DNA from: Chara braunii
Lineage: Eukaryota; Streptophyta; Charophyceae; Charales; Characeae
DNA: 28,935 nucleotides
Assembly: GCA_003427395.1 (NCBI GenBank)
Contig: BFEA01000458.1
Coordinates: forward strand, 699,902 to 728,836
Reading direction: 5' to 3'
Below the pieces are notes generated by a model. That model saw only the letters and a list, made by a program, of their open reading frames with translations, was not told the DNA's origin and made no database searches. Numbering within the stretch: the first letter of the stretch is position 1; the number at the start of each line of letters is the position of its first letter. Positions 9,006-18,650 of this stretch are shown one piece after another. Made by a program: the position numbers and the translations under genes.

Positions 9006-9165
9006 TACCGTCTTCACCCAAATAGAATGCCCGGCCAGTGGGGCAACTTTCACACCGAATACAACGATAATGACCGGGCATTCTTTTTTTTGAAGGTTGT
9101 GACAGGTGTCAGGGACAGTTCACGGCGAGATAATGATCGGGCGTTCTATTTGGGTGAAGAGGGCA
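9006..9165. mobile_element. Foldback MITE with duplicated right end, copy 3
   Basis: The left end TACCGTCTTCACCCAAATAG is followed by two successive right-end motifs: AATGACCGGGCATTCT at about 9068-9086 and AATGATCGGGCGTTCTATTT further on, ending TGGGTGAAGAGGGCA at 9165. Either one copy inserted into another or the right half was duplicated. Confidence 0.65.
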
Positions 9166-9623
9166 GTGTAGGGAAAAGCATGGGATCTGCGCCAGCTGTT
9201 CAGCTGGTCAAAGATGAGGCATTCCTGTTGTACTTTTCCTTAAACAATTAGAAAAACAATTTGAAACATACAAACTGCAAACTTGGTAGGAATTTGAATT
9301 TGAAGAAACTACAAGAAAGCAAGCCCCTGCTTACTTAATGTATGTCAAGTGTTGCAGCACATAGGAAGGACTGGGTGGAAGGGAAAATCTGCACCTCCGA
9401 TTTGTTAACAGTTTTGTCCAACTTTCATGTACGTACTAAGTTGCAAGATCCTTTTTTCATTTCATCAATGTTCATAAGCTTTGCGCGCTCCCCAGGTCAT
9501 ACTACGATCTTCCCCGGAACAGGATGCACCCTCATCATGACCTTATTGAACTACAAAGATAGCTTGTATGCATTCACTATCAGTGTAACATTGTGTTAAG
9601 AGGAAGATTAGCAAGTGGGGACA
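9166..9623. other. No recognisable gene
   Basis: AT-moderate unique sequence. A plus-strand frame of 85 codons (9342-9599) shows no recognisable domain. Confidence 0.45.
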
Positions 9624-9735
9624 GTTCCTCGAACAAGATGCTTTTTCCAGTTAAATTCGAACGATACAGAGAAGGGTAAATTAGTAAATGGCCCCTGTGC
9701 AAAGGATGACACGCCTACATGGAGAATGGTACAAA
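9624..9735 (+). pseudogene. U6 snRNA pseudogene (plus)
   Basis: Reads TTCGAACGATACAGAGAAG, then after a 4-5 nt insertion ATTAGTAAATGGCCCCTGTG, then CAAAGGATGACACGC and GGAGAATGGT. These are in U6 order: the ACAGAGA box, the AGC/catalytic helix region, the internal stem-loop and the 3' domain. GAACGATACAGAGAAG and GGATGACACGC are exact matches to U6 as I know it. The ACAGAGA box is intact, but the AGC triad reads AGT, extra bases split the core and no T-run terminator follows, so it is a decayed copy. The 5' stem-loop is only loosely present near 9620-9640. Confidence 0.85.
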
Positions 9736-10483
9736 GTACTACAAACTTCCAGCAGTTACAAATTCACAAACTCCCAAGTAATTCCAAATTTGTTTCCACG
9801 CCCCGAATTCCCGATGACTGCTTCAACCACTTGGGAGCAGGTGCATGATACCATTTGAGAATCGCAAGTACTTAGAGTGAACTTACACTCCCTTAGAGTC
9901 AGAGGAGTAGTATTTACTCCAGCTAGTGCCTAACCTGATGTCTGCTACTGGGGCCATGGCTGAAAGGCATAATATCAAGTTAATAACTGCAGCAACTGTC
10001 AGCAAGTCCTCCCTCATGTGTCTCCGGTGACTCTGGTGTGCATTGTAAAGTGCAATTGACAAATTTTACTTACAATCTAACAACAACAAAATGCTAGAAC
10101 CTGAAGTCGGCGGCGGCAGTTTGCCAGTAATTGAGCAACCGGTCGGATGAGCCGCAGCAATGACTTGGTTTGGGGAACAATTAGCGCAGGAGTTCCTCCT
10201 CCATCCACCTTCCATTGTTGGCCATAACTAAGCACAGCATTGGAAAACAGTGATAAGCATATGTATCAGCTATGTAAACCTCTGCCAAGCTGATTGCCAG
10301 GCAGACAACCTTCACAGCAATCGTCCCCACGACAGCTGGATTTCGTCATGTGCCCGCTTTTTTTTTATGTTGCACCTATGTGCACCCAGAAATGCCCCTG
10401 CATGGGATCTTCTGTTGCCTGCCAATCTGGGCAACCCCTGCCTATGTCAGCAACGCAAATCTCCCCTTTCCCCCCTTCTCCTC
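9736..10483. other. No recognisable gene
   Basis: Unique sequence between two U6-derived copies on opposite strands. Short frames (for example 10250-10534) have no recognisable content. Confidence 0.45.
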
Positions 10484-10580
10484 TTTCCCCTTTCTAAATT
10501 TATGCATGTCACCCTTGCCCGGGCACCATGCTAATCTTCCATGTATCGTTCCAACTTTAGTGGATGTCCCAAACGACTCT
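10484..10580 (-). pseudogene. U6 snRNA pseudogene (minus)
   Basis: The minus strand reads GGGACATCCACTAAAGTTGG, then AACGATACATGGAAGATTAG, then CATGGTGCCCGGGCAAGGGT, then GACATGCATAAATTTAGAAA, following U6 from the end of its 5' stem-loop nearly to its 3' end. AGATTAGCATGG, including the AGC triad, is intact. The ACAGAGA box has become ACATGGA and the internal stem-loop is altered. There is no downstream T-run and no U6-type promoter: the upstream neighbour on this strand is an A-rich tract (10581-10620). It is therefore most likely a pseudogene. Confidence 0.85.
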
Positions 10581-11076
10581 TTTCCTTTTCTTTCTTTTTT
10601 TTTTCTTTTTTTTTTTTTTTGGAGAACCATATGAGCATTTATTCCACAAGGTCAAAAGAGACGGGGCCGGGAAACCCCACAACAATCCCGAGAAACTGGG
10701 GCCATTACCCAGACAGGCTCATGGAAACCGGGTCCAGTGTCCCTTTTGGCCAGAAAAAATCAGCTCCCCAAGTAAAAAATAGAAGGGTCCAACACCCAAA
10801 CCAACTTTATCTCCAACCTTTTCTACCCTCTACCCTTCCTAGAATGTTTCAAAGGACTCTATGGTGGGGAGCTAAAGCGCTCCCCATGTCCCTGAGGGGA
10901 CAACAACCAATGACAAAACTGCAACCTACCCTTTGAGTCCAATTTAACCACACTAGAATTCCTTCCCCACGTATCCCAAAACCACTTCCTAGACTTCTGG
11001 GTATTTGGAACTTTGTGTCTGATGCAATCGCTTCGAATTGTCGTTCTAATCTGTTGAATCACCGACATCTTTATCT
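10581..11076 (-). other. A-rich tract and unrecognised remnant upstream of the U6 copy
   Basis: On the minus strand a 78-codon frame (11095-10859) is followed by about 240 bp of GGG/CCC-rich sequence and then a long A-rich tract that ends against the U6 5' end. The peptide (SRKWFWDTWGR, CHWLLSPQGHG) is not one I can place. The layout resembles the 3' end of a poly(A) retroelement next to U6, but no reverse transcriptase or endonuclease motif is visible. Confidence 0.35.
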
Positions 11077-11079
11077 GAG

Positions 11080-11178
11080 AGCTCTGCACTATCACAAAAA
11101 AAGCAAGAAGGACTGACTAGACATACCATTCAAGGACTGACAGCTCTGCACTATCACAAAAAAAGGAAGAAGGAAATC
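11080..11178. repeat. 62-bp tandem duplication
   Basis: AGCTCTGCACTATCAC followed by an A-run and AAGAAGGA occurs at 11080 and again at 11142. It is a recent short duplication downstream of the MutS2 stop codon. Confidence 0.8.
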
Positions 11179-11290
11179 AGGAAATCTCTCTGCATGCCCT
11201 CCTTTTCGAGCAAAGGGATACATGCAGACCTGACCTCATGACCCATACAGAATTTTGCCTGCCCTCGGGAGGCAATTTCTCGAGGGCTAC

Positions 11291-11302
11291 CCGGTTAACC
11301 GG
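11291..11302. other. 12-bp palindrome downstream of MutS2
   Basis: CCGGTTAACCGG is a perfect palindrome about 190 bp beyond the MutS2 stop. A 7-bp inverted repeat, GCCCTCG/CGAGGGC, lies just before it at about 11260-11288. Function unknown; possibly part of the 3' UTR. Confidence 0.4.
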
Positions 11303-11493
11303 TTTCCGGCAGTCGGGGAGCCGATTCTTCAAGAACTGTGGAGGCCCCCAAAAGCCCTCAAAGGCCCCAAAGATGACCCTTTTATGGGCCCTCTGTTTCG
11401 AGTTTTGCTTCCCCATTCAAGCCTCCTCACCTTTTTTGGGTGTGGTGTTGGTTTAAGCAACGGATGAAACTCTAGCCCAGGAGAACCGACCAT

Positions 11494-14400
11494 CTATCTC
11501 AAATAAATGACCGATGTACCTGACCCGCCATGCTTTGCCTCTGCATCCTCGACCTTGCTGACCAGTGGGTGCATGCTAACATGTATCTGAGTTGCAGCTT
11601 TGAGTGCTCCTGTTCCGATCCCATGTATGACAAAAAGTGCATGATTCTCCCCCTCCATCCCCAGCCGTTCAATTGCATCATCGAGGAATTCCATGGCTTC
11701 GTCGACACACATACCGCGAATGTCAACAGTGTTTTCACTCCTCTTGATAGGAACTGGGGTTCTCCTCGTCGAGGCCGCCTTTCTCTCTACAACCCTTAAC
11801 TCTACACCCGTCTTGTTTCTCGCTTCCTGCATCTGCTTTTTGGTAGGTATTGGCGATCCGGCCGTGGGAGAGAGTTCACTGAAGCTAACTGTCACTTGCA
11901 TGAACCCACACTGTACTGTCACCTCCTTCTTGGCTTCGGACACCGTCAAGACACGCCCCTCCATTTTCAGTCGCTGCACGACTACCGTCTCCCCTACCTT
12001 TGGGATGCACAAAGTTGTGGTTGCAGCTGCTCCTTCAGCTCTATCCATGGTGCCTTGTTCTTGCCCAAGAGTTTCCTGGTCTGCCAAGGACTTGCTATCA
12101 GCTTTATTGTTGGCGTCTTGTTGTGGAGGGGCCCTTGTTCGATCCATGCCGATGGGTTGTTCATCCCTTTGTTGTCCTTCACTGGACTCCTTTGCCACAG
12201 GTGCCGCAAGTTGCTTTCGACGTTTGTTCCTCGCTTTCCTAAGTGACAACTGGATAGAGGACTGTGCTGCCTGAAAGATACTCTGGATTTCATCTGATCT
12301 TCGCAGCAACAATTCAGCCTGATGCCTTTGCAGCCGCAGCACAGCCTCCTTGACATCGGAGTGCATCCTCTCTGCCTCTTCCAAAAGCTCTTCTGCTTGG
12401 GAGATTGCCCCTTCATACCTACGCCTCTCGTTCTCCAGATTCATGATTACCTCGTTCACCTCTGCGTTCGTTGATCCATGCAACCGTCTTGCCTCATCAA
12501 TGATCGACATCAGTACGCCGAGCTTCCAAGCAATGTTCAACGCATTTGAGCGACCTGGAATGCCCCAAAGCAGGCGATAAGTTGGGGCAAGCTTGTCTTC
12601 ATCGAATTCCACAGAAGCATTCTCAAATCGGCGATCGACATACTTCAGAGCCTTCAACTCCCCGTGATGTGTGGTGGACATGGTTAGAAGAGAACCGCCC
12701 GGGCCATTTTGTGCAAACGACTGAAGAAGTGAGATCCCAAGCGCTGCACCTTCAACTGGATCGGTACCCGCACCCACCTCATCGAGAAGGACCAAGGAGC
12801 AGCCCGTAGTCTCTCTTTTGATGCTCATAACTCTGCGAATGTGGCCAGAGAAGGTCGACAAACTCTGAGAAAGTGACTGATCATCCCCAATGTCTGCCAA
12901 CACCTTGTCAAACCACGGAATACAGACAGGATCTTGTGCCAGCACATACAGCCCAGCTTTGGCCATCAGTGCCGCAAGTGCGACCGTTTTCATGGATGCC
13001 GTCTTACCACCTGTGTTGGGTCCAGTGATGATCACAACGCGGACTCCTCTTTGCACGCAAATATCAATAGGGACTGGTGGGGTGGCTGCCAGTGCCTCTG
13101 CCTCTGCTTCCGCCTCCGCTGCTGTCTGCTCTGCTTCCTTCACCACATATAGACCCCCACCTCTCATCTTCGCCATCATCGCTGCCCGATCTTTCATTCT
13201 GGCTCGACCCCTCGCTTTCCGAATGCCATCGCGATGTTGTTGCACCAACAAAGGATGCCGCGCCTTCTCTAAATGCAAGACCCATGCGGTACCGCCGTTC
13301 GCAGTGGGATTGGCAGTTCCTCTGCCTTTGGCCACAACTGCGTCCCCCTCCCCAGCTGCTGCCGGAGGTACTGCTTCCCCATGAGCATCGTTGCCCTCTC
13401 TCTCTCCCTCTCTCTTACTAGGGGACAAACTTGCGGCATTGTTACGAACCTCAGCGGCATCCACAAACTGTGGACGACATCCACCCATCCAGGAGCTGTA
13501 CCGTGCCCGCCCAGCGATCACATCAAGTTCAACGACCGAGTTAAGCACAAACTCTACGTCATCAAGACAGTCTATGATTCTTTGTGTCAGGCGCCAGCGA
13601 ACTGCCTCTTCAGCCTTTGCAACAGCCGCATTAGCCTCTGACAGTTTGTTGTTGAGAGGAACCGCTGCAGGCGGCTCGAGGTAGAGAGTCGATCCACCAG
13701 CAGTGCTGCCAATAAGCAAGCCCGGCAAAGGGTCAACTGATCTGCCAGCGATCCCAACAGCGATGCACAACCGCCCTCCCTGCTCTACAACACCGGATGA
13801 GTTATCATATTTTGACACTGTGCGATTGAGTAGATCTCTCAACTTCTGCCGGAGGGAATCCCGTTGTATGACTGCACGCCTTAACTCAGGACTTGCATTC
13901 TCGCGAATCGATCCGTCGTCGTCGTGGACAGTGCTTTTCACAGCGTCGATGATTTCTGGGTGTGTGGCGATTGGCTTGGTGATTGCCAGAAGAGGCAACA
14001 GAGAGGTGTCAGTCTGCTTGTCATCCCTTTTTTCTGCTGCAACGGTGGAGATTGTCCGGCGCATTTGTTGTGCAGCCTCCAACATGGAGGCCACAGCCAA
14101 CAACTCAACACCAGTTAAAGGGGTTTGCCTTCTTGCACGCCCCATCGCATTCGAGACGATATCCGTTCGAATGCCCCCAAACTCCAAGGAACCCCCATTT
14201 GCGCTTTCCAACTTTATCATTGCTTCTGTCTCTTTCAACAGCTCCTCACTCTCCTCCTGGGTGCCTGGAAGACATAGGTTAAAAAGCTGCATGTTTCCCA
14301 GCGAAGTTGACGCAAACCCTGCAACCGATTCACAGAGTTGTGGCCAATCAACCATGTGCAAGCTATCTTCCTCCACAGAGGATCTCTCAGCGTCCCTGAG

Positions 14401-15252
14401 AACAGGGATTGCAACTCTCTGCGGGTGGTCTGAAACACCGACTGATGAATCTGCAACAACCGCCACCGACGAAAGCTGTTCAATTCCATCAATGCCATAA
14501 TTCTCAGGCTTATCCCTTGCAGATGGTTCAACCCCGTGGGATCTGGTGGTCACACGCAGAACAGTGTGGCGAAGCAAGCTCCAGTTATGAAGTTGCACCG
14601 AGCACTTTCCCAACCTTCGAAGAACGTTCTCCTCCTTCAAATTAAGATATTCACCCTCGCTGTTCCTCCTGAATCCCACATTGGGCATGGCACCAAGGAG
14701 CTCATGCGGGTGTGGTTGTTGGAGAGCACGTGCATGCTTTACATTACTTGCCACAGTGTCCAGTGAGGCGTTGCATGCGTTGATCGAAGCAATGGCCCAT
14801 CGAGCGCCACGTTTACAGAAGATGCTACAACGTCGATTATGTTTCGCTTGAGCTGAGAATACATTTGATGTGCTGAAGGTGTTCTGGCACAGAACCGTGG
14901 CAGAGCTCCAACACGCACCAAACAGCTTACTGCACTGTCTAGATTCCCTCAGTCTAGATCTGTGGAGAGCGAAGTAGAGACGGTAATGCAATGAAGAGTT
15001 TGTGGCAGGCGTGGGAAGAAAGGCACTGCAGTTCGGAGGCCTTGAACGTTGCATCTGGTCGCTACCATCAGGGTGACGGGCAATGCAGCAAGTACATGAC
15101 CCATGAAGATTAGCCCAAGGCACTAGCCTCCTATCGGTAGTATTTGGAACTCTCAAGCTGAGGCTGGTTGGTACGTCAACCAAGCTTCGAGGTTGGTGCA
15201 GTTGTTGCATCTTCGCTTGCAACAAGCTGCTGCTGTCACAGAATTTTGTCAA
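11494..15252 (-). CDS. MUTS2: MutS2-type DNA repair ATPase with C-terminal Smr domain, probably organellar
   Basis: MutS2 proteins bind branched DNA or stalled/collided ribosomes through a MutS-type ABC ATPase dimer; plant members are thought to act in organelles. Visible in order: a Ser/Arg-rich region low in acidic residues (1-300, likely including a transit peptide); the core clamp region (about 300-600, starting MVDWPQLCESV); a Gly/Ala/Lys-rich insert (about 610-655); ARHPLL (664-669); an Ala-Glu repeat (about 710-722); Walker A GPNTGGKT (744-751); Walker B LLDEVGAGTDP (D824, E825); the STTHHGELK switch (H862, H863); a coiled coil (about 905-1000); a charged linker; and a Smr domain (about 1174-1252) with VDIRGM (D1177) and HGIGTGALK (H1210). 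The mismatch-reading MutS domain I is absent, as expected for MutS2. At 1252 residues it is longer than typical members (about 780-900), mainly through the N-terminus and inserts. It appears as one uninterrupted frame. The true start could be Met15 or Met67. No neighbouring gene is seen. Confidence 0.93.
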   Translation of the reverse strand: MTKFCDSSSLLQAKMQQLHQPRSLVDVPTSLSLRVPNTTDRRLVPWANLHGSCTCCIARHPDGSDQMQRSRPPNCSAFLPTPATNSSLHYRLYFALHRSRLRESRQCSKLFGACWSSATVLCQNTFSTSNVFSAQAKHNRRCSIFCKRGARWAIASINACNASLDTVASNVKHARALQQPHPHELLGAMPNVGFRRNSEGEYLNLKEENVLRRLGKCSVQLHNWSLLRHTVLRVTTRSHGVEPSARDKPENYGIDGIEQLSSVAVVADSSVGVSDHPQRVAIPVLRDAERSSVEEDSLHMVDWPQLCESVAGFASTSLGNMQLFNLCLPGTQEESEELLKETEAMIKLESANGGSLEFGGIRTDIVSNAMGRARRQTPLTGVELLAVASMLEAAQQMRRTISTVAAEKRDDKQTDTSLLPLLAITKPIATHPEIIDAVKSTVHDDDGSIRENASPELRRAVIQRDSLRQKLRDLLNRTVSKYDNSSGVVEQGGRLCIAVGIAGRSVDPLPGLLIGSTAGGSTLYLEPPAAVPLNNKLSEANAAVAKAEEAVRWRLTQRIIDCLDDVEFVLNSVVELDVIAGRARYSSWMGGCRPQFVDAAEVRNNAASLSPSKREGEREGNDAHGEAVPPAAAGEGDAVVAKGRGTANPTANGGTAWVLHLEKARHPLLVQQHRDGIRKARGRARMKDRAAMMAKMRGGGLYVVKEAEQTAAEAEAEAEALAATPPVPIDICVQRGVRVVIITGPNTGGKTASMKTVALAALMAKAGLYVLAQDPVCIPWFDKVLADIGDDQSLSQSLSTFSGHIRRVMSIKRETTGCSLVLLDEVGAGTDPVEGAALGISLLQSFAQNGPGGSLLTMSTTHHGELKALKYVDRRFENASVEFDEDKLAPTYRLLWGIPGRSNALNIAWKLGVLMSIIDEARRLHGSTNAEVNEVIMNLENERRRYEGAISQAEELLEEAERMHSDVKEAVLRLQRHQAELLLRRSDEIQSIFQAAQSSIQLSLRKARNKRRKQLAAPVAKESSEGQQRDEQPIGMDRTRAPPQQDANNKADSKSLADQETLGQEQGTMDRAEGAAATTTLCIPKVGETVVVQRLKMEGRVLTVSEAKKEVTVQCGFMQVTVSFSELSPTAGSPIPTKKQMQEARNKTGVELRVVERKAASTRRTPVPIKRSENTVDIRGMCVDEAMEFLDDAIERLGMEGENHALFVIHGIGTGALKAATQIHVSMHPLVSKVEDAEAKHGGSGTSVIYLR

Positions 15253-16184
15253 ACAATAAAGTCAACGCAAGCTGTTGACTTCTTGCTCAGCTGTACGTGC
15301 AGCTGCGATTCTGACAGACTTCAGGAACAAACAGCATGCATCTTTGTCCTCCGTCAGCTCAGGTTCCAATACAGTAAGAGCTTAGAAGCCCATCAGTTGC
15401 CATGCGGTTCACGGGAACGCCCTCCGCTCCAACAAGGCATAAAAGTTGATGAAACCCATCTGATGTTGTACAAAAGAAAAAAAAAAGCAAGAGGCCGCCT
15501 GCTAGATCAGATTAAAATTCTATTTCCAGGGGATAATTATGCCACCAATCAGATCCCAAAAACAAAGAAGAAAAAAAGACCTCTTCGCAGATGGCTACCT
15601 GAACGGTAAGAGTACGAGGAGTTGGTGAGACTAAGGAACGGGAACGGTACAATGAACGTAACTAATGAATCAATAGATGAAGATTTCAAATCCGGTTCAC
15701 CGTACTCAATAACAAATTAACAGTAGTGTTAGGGTCTACCCCATTGAAAAATAAAAATCCCTTTTTTTGTGAGTCTCACCAACCCAGGCTGCCATATCAC
15801 AGTTAACGTGCCCCTTCTTTTACATCCCCTCCCCTCTCCCTCCTCCCCTCTCCTCCTTCCCCCCCTTCTTCCAGCCAAACTACTCCTACAGGACGGTCAT
15901 GAGCAGCATTTTTTTTGCTGAGCCTGCCATGTCAGTCACACTAGTAGGTGTTGCCCTCTTGGTTATACGAGGTCCCTATCTCACTGTGCAAGCAGACTTG
16001 TGTCCCATCTCACCTCCCCTCTATCTGCTCAGGGCAACAGACATGGCCAATTACCCTTCTCCCCTCCCCTCACTGATCAAGATAAGAGAGTGAGGGTGGA
16101 TCCACTCTCCTCTCCCTCTTTCTGTGTCTGCCCACTCAAAGAAAAAGGGAAAGGGAAGAAACCGTCTTCATACATATTGCTTGC
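15253..16184. other. MutS2 upstream region, no further gene
   Basis: This should hold the MutS2 5' UTR and promoter (minus strand). I see no clear TATA box at a credible distance. The far half (15770-15900) is C/T-rich. A 138-codon plus-strand frame (15193-15609) overlaps the MutS2 5' end antisense, is Lys/Arg-rich at its end and has no recognisable domain, so it is not called. Confidence 0.4.
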
Positions 16185-16293
16185 TACCTTCTTCCCCCGA
16201 ACAAAACGCCCGGTCATTCTCGCTGTATACAGACTGAAAATTGGTCCAAATAGAGATACTATGACCCTATGTTCTATTCGGGTGAAGACGGTA
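16185..16293. mobile_element. Foldback MITE, copy 4
   Basis: TACCTTCTTCCCCCGAACAA at the left and TTCTATTCGGGTGAAGACGG then TA at the right. The middle keeps CGCTGTATACAGACTGAAAA, shared with the 17440 copy. TA dinucleotides flank both ends. Confidence 0.8.
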
Positions 16294-16720
16294 CCTTTCA
16301 GGTGAACAGGGAGAACCACCATGTCAGAGAAGAGAAAACCACTTCAACAGTTAAAGCAACTGCTGAAGATACCCAGGCAGAGTGGGAGCCGCTTTCAACA
16401 CCAAGACACACACTGAGCACAGGAAGGGTGAGACATTGTAAGGTTGACAGGGAGCAATAGGCTAAGCATGGAGGAAAAGGAGAAAGATAAAAAAGAGGCG
16501 AACAAAAGAGGAGGCCGACAGAAATGCAGACAAGAAGTTATCGCAAGCGCCAACACGTGTGTTTTTTTGGTTATTAAAAAAAAAAAAAAAAAAAAAGCTC
16601 ATGCTGTAACATCACCCTGCCAACAGGCTCAAAACAGATACAATTGTCACACCCTACTCTCCTCAATCAAGAGCATGGAGGCAAACCTATGCCAGAATGC
16701 CAGAAGGTCGGAGATAAGCT
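16294..16720. other. No recognisable gene
   Basis: Purine-rich unique sequence with an A homopolymer at about 16577-16596. Frames across it (16444-16749) are Lys-rich and unconvincing. Confidence 0.45.
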
Positions 16721-17096
16721 TTTCAGGCAAAGTACTCTCCAAAATGTAGGCTAAGTACTCTCCAAAATGTAGGGTACTAAGTACTCTCCAAAATGTAGGC
16801 CAAGTACTCTCCAAAATGTATAGGCTAAGTACTCTCCAAAATGTAGGCTAAGTACTGCAGAAGTTCAGAGATATCCAAAATGTAGCCTAAACACTCTCCA
16901 AAATGTAGGCCAAGTACTCTCCAAAACGTATAGGCTAAGTACTCTCCAAAATGTAGGCTAAGTACTGCAGAAGTTCAGAGATATGGTTTTCAGGCTAAGT
17001 AGTCTCCAAAATGTAGGCTAAGTAAAAAAAAAAAAATAATGTAGGCTAAGTACTCTCCCCTTCTCCAATAAGTAGGCTAAGTACTGTCCAAAATTC
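16721..17096. repeat. 23-bp minisatellite with higher-order structure
   Basis: Fourteen units of the type TAGGCTAAGTACTCTCCAAA plus ATG. Units 6 and 10 carry the same insert, GCAGAAGTTCAGAGATAT, and units 4-6 repeat as units 8-10 with a period of about 107 bp. The unique edge before unit 1 (CAGAAGGTCGGAGATAAGC) is a diverged copy of that insert, so the higher-order unit once extended leftwards. One unit is disrupted by an A-run (17024-17036). Confidence 0.9.
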
Positions 17097-17439
17097 CAGC
17101 CTTTTATTGCCAAAACTGATTTCAGAAAGCTGACGAAAAAACAACGGATTTGATTCCTTGTAGTCCGGAGATCCGATCACGAGTTCCTTGAGCCCCCATC
17201 CCATTTTAAAAAAAAAAGAAAAAAAAGCCCCATCCCATTTGTGTGGACGGACTGGTTTTCGGAAAGGTTTTCAGGAGTCGTCAGTATGGAAGAATGAAAT
17301 CTAACGACATCTTTGTTGTGCTGATTGTGCAGCTGCATAGCCCCCACCCTTCGCGAGAACAGAACGCAGTCTCTGCGGACGCAGAGACCCCCTCCTCCCG
17401 ATTACTGATAAGTTTGTAACTGCTTCGCTATTACTTGAC
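17097..17439. other. No recognisable gene
   Basis: Unique sequence with two A-rich runs near 17207-17226 and a GTCTCTGCGGACGCAGAGAC hairpin at about 17369-17388. No gene seen. Confidence 0.45.
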
Positions 17440-17545
17440 TACCATCTTCACCCCCGAATAGAACGCACGGTCATTATCGCTGTATCTAGACTGAAAAGTT
17501 CACGCAAATACGGCGAGAATGACCGTGTGTTCAGAGATCATGGTT
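17440..17545. mobile_element. Foldback MITE, copy 5 (right end truncated)
   Basis: The left end TACCATCTTCACCCCCGAAT and middle CGCTGTATCTAGACTGAAAA are typical. The right side starts CGAGAATGACCGTGTGTTC, then diverges before the GAAGACGG terminus. Confidence 0.7.
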
Positions 17546-17681
17546 ATCTTCTTCTTATTCTTCTTCCTATTCTTTATTTTTTCTCTCTTTTGTTTAAGCA
17601 AGGGCAATGGCATTTGGTTATCCTCGTTTAGCTGACTGGCCGCAGGTAATTCAGAATTACATTGTTCTGCTCATCTGATTG

Positions 17682-17747
17682 CATCTGGATTCGAACTCCG
17701 GTCTGTATTTCAACAGGTCAATTGGTGTACCAACTGAGCTAGGCCTC
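17682..17747 (-). mobile_element. tRNA-like SINE head
   Basis: The minus strand reads CCTAGCTCAGTTGGTA (perfect A box), CTGTTGAAATACAG (an anticodon-arm-like hairpin with TGAAAT in the loop) and GAGTTCGAATCC (B box), at tRNA spacing. The acceptor and T stems do not pair well, so it is a tRNA-derived repeat or pseudogene and not a working tRNA. It shares AAATACAGAC and TTCGAATCCAGATG with the head at 3831-3955. Confidence 0.65.
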
Positions 17748-17748
17748 T

Positions 17749-17750
17749 TC

Positions 17751-17786
<36 letters not shown>
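17749..17786. repeat. (TTA)n microsatellite
   Basis: Twelve or so TTA units adjoining the upstream edge of the tRNA-like head. Confidence 0.95.
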
Positions 17787-17787
<1 letters not shown>

Positions 17788-17984
17788 TTCTTTTTCTTCT
17801 GCTTTCCGGAGGCCATGGTTGCTCTTACCTCAGTAAGAGCCCACCATCCTGTTAAGAAAGCGGCATTGGAAACAGCATGATGCTGCTGCTGCTGCAGCAG
17901 CTCATGCTTGTGAATTTCCAGTACTTTGGTGATGAAATAACTAGAGCCTTCACCGTGTCAATGAACGCTAGACTGACTTCCATA

Positions 17985-18114
17985 GGAGGAAGAGGAGCTG
18001 GGAGCAGGAGGAGGAAAAGGACGGGGGAGGAGGGGGAAGGAGGGAGTAGGACGGGCGGAGGGGAGGAAAGGGGGCAGGGGAGGAGGGGGAGGAGGAAAAA
18101 GAAGAGAAGAAGGA

Positions 18115-18146
<32 letters not shown>

Positions 18147-18432
18147 GAAGAAGAAGAAGAAGATTGATGGATGACGATGATGAATGAATGATTGCAATGG
18201 CGGATGGATGGACAACTAAAAGGAGGCGCCTTGGGTGCAGCATATGAAGAAAGGTCTGGGAATGGGTATAGAGGTCTAGATGTAGGTTCTTCGGTGGTGG
18301 GGGGAGCCAAGAAGAAGCAGGAGGAGGAGGAGGCGGAGAAGAAGAATGATGATGGTCGATGAATAGATGAACGAATGAAAAGAGGGCGTCTTGAATGCAG
18401 GACGTGGCAGAAAGGACTGGGGAAGGGTGGAC

Positions 18433-18463
<31 letters not shown>

Positions 18464-18604
18464 AAGAAGAAGAAGAAGAAGAAGAAGAAGATGGAGAAGA
18501 AGAAGAAGAAGAAGAAGAAGAAGAAGATGGAGAAGAAGAAGAAGAAGAAGAAGAAGAAGGAGGAGGAGGAGGAGGAGAAGAAGGAGAAGAAGGAGAAGAA
18601 GGAG

Positions 18605-18650
<46 letters not shown>

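Noticed and set aside
9624-10580. Functional U6 snRNA genes
   Set aside because: Each copy has lost an essential element (AGC triad in one, ACAGAGA in the other), and neither has a terminator T-run or a visible upstream U6 promoter.
17682-17747. Functional tRNA gene
   Set aside because: A and B boxes are good, but the acceptor and T stems do not pair and no T-run terminator follows on that strand.
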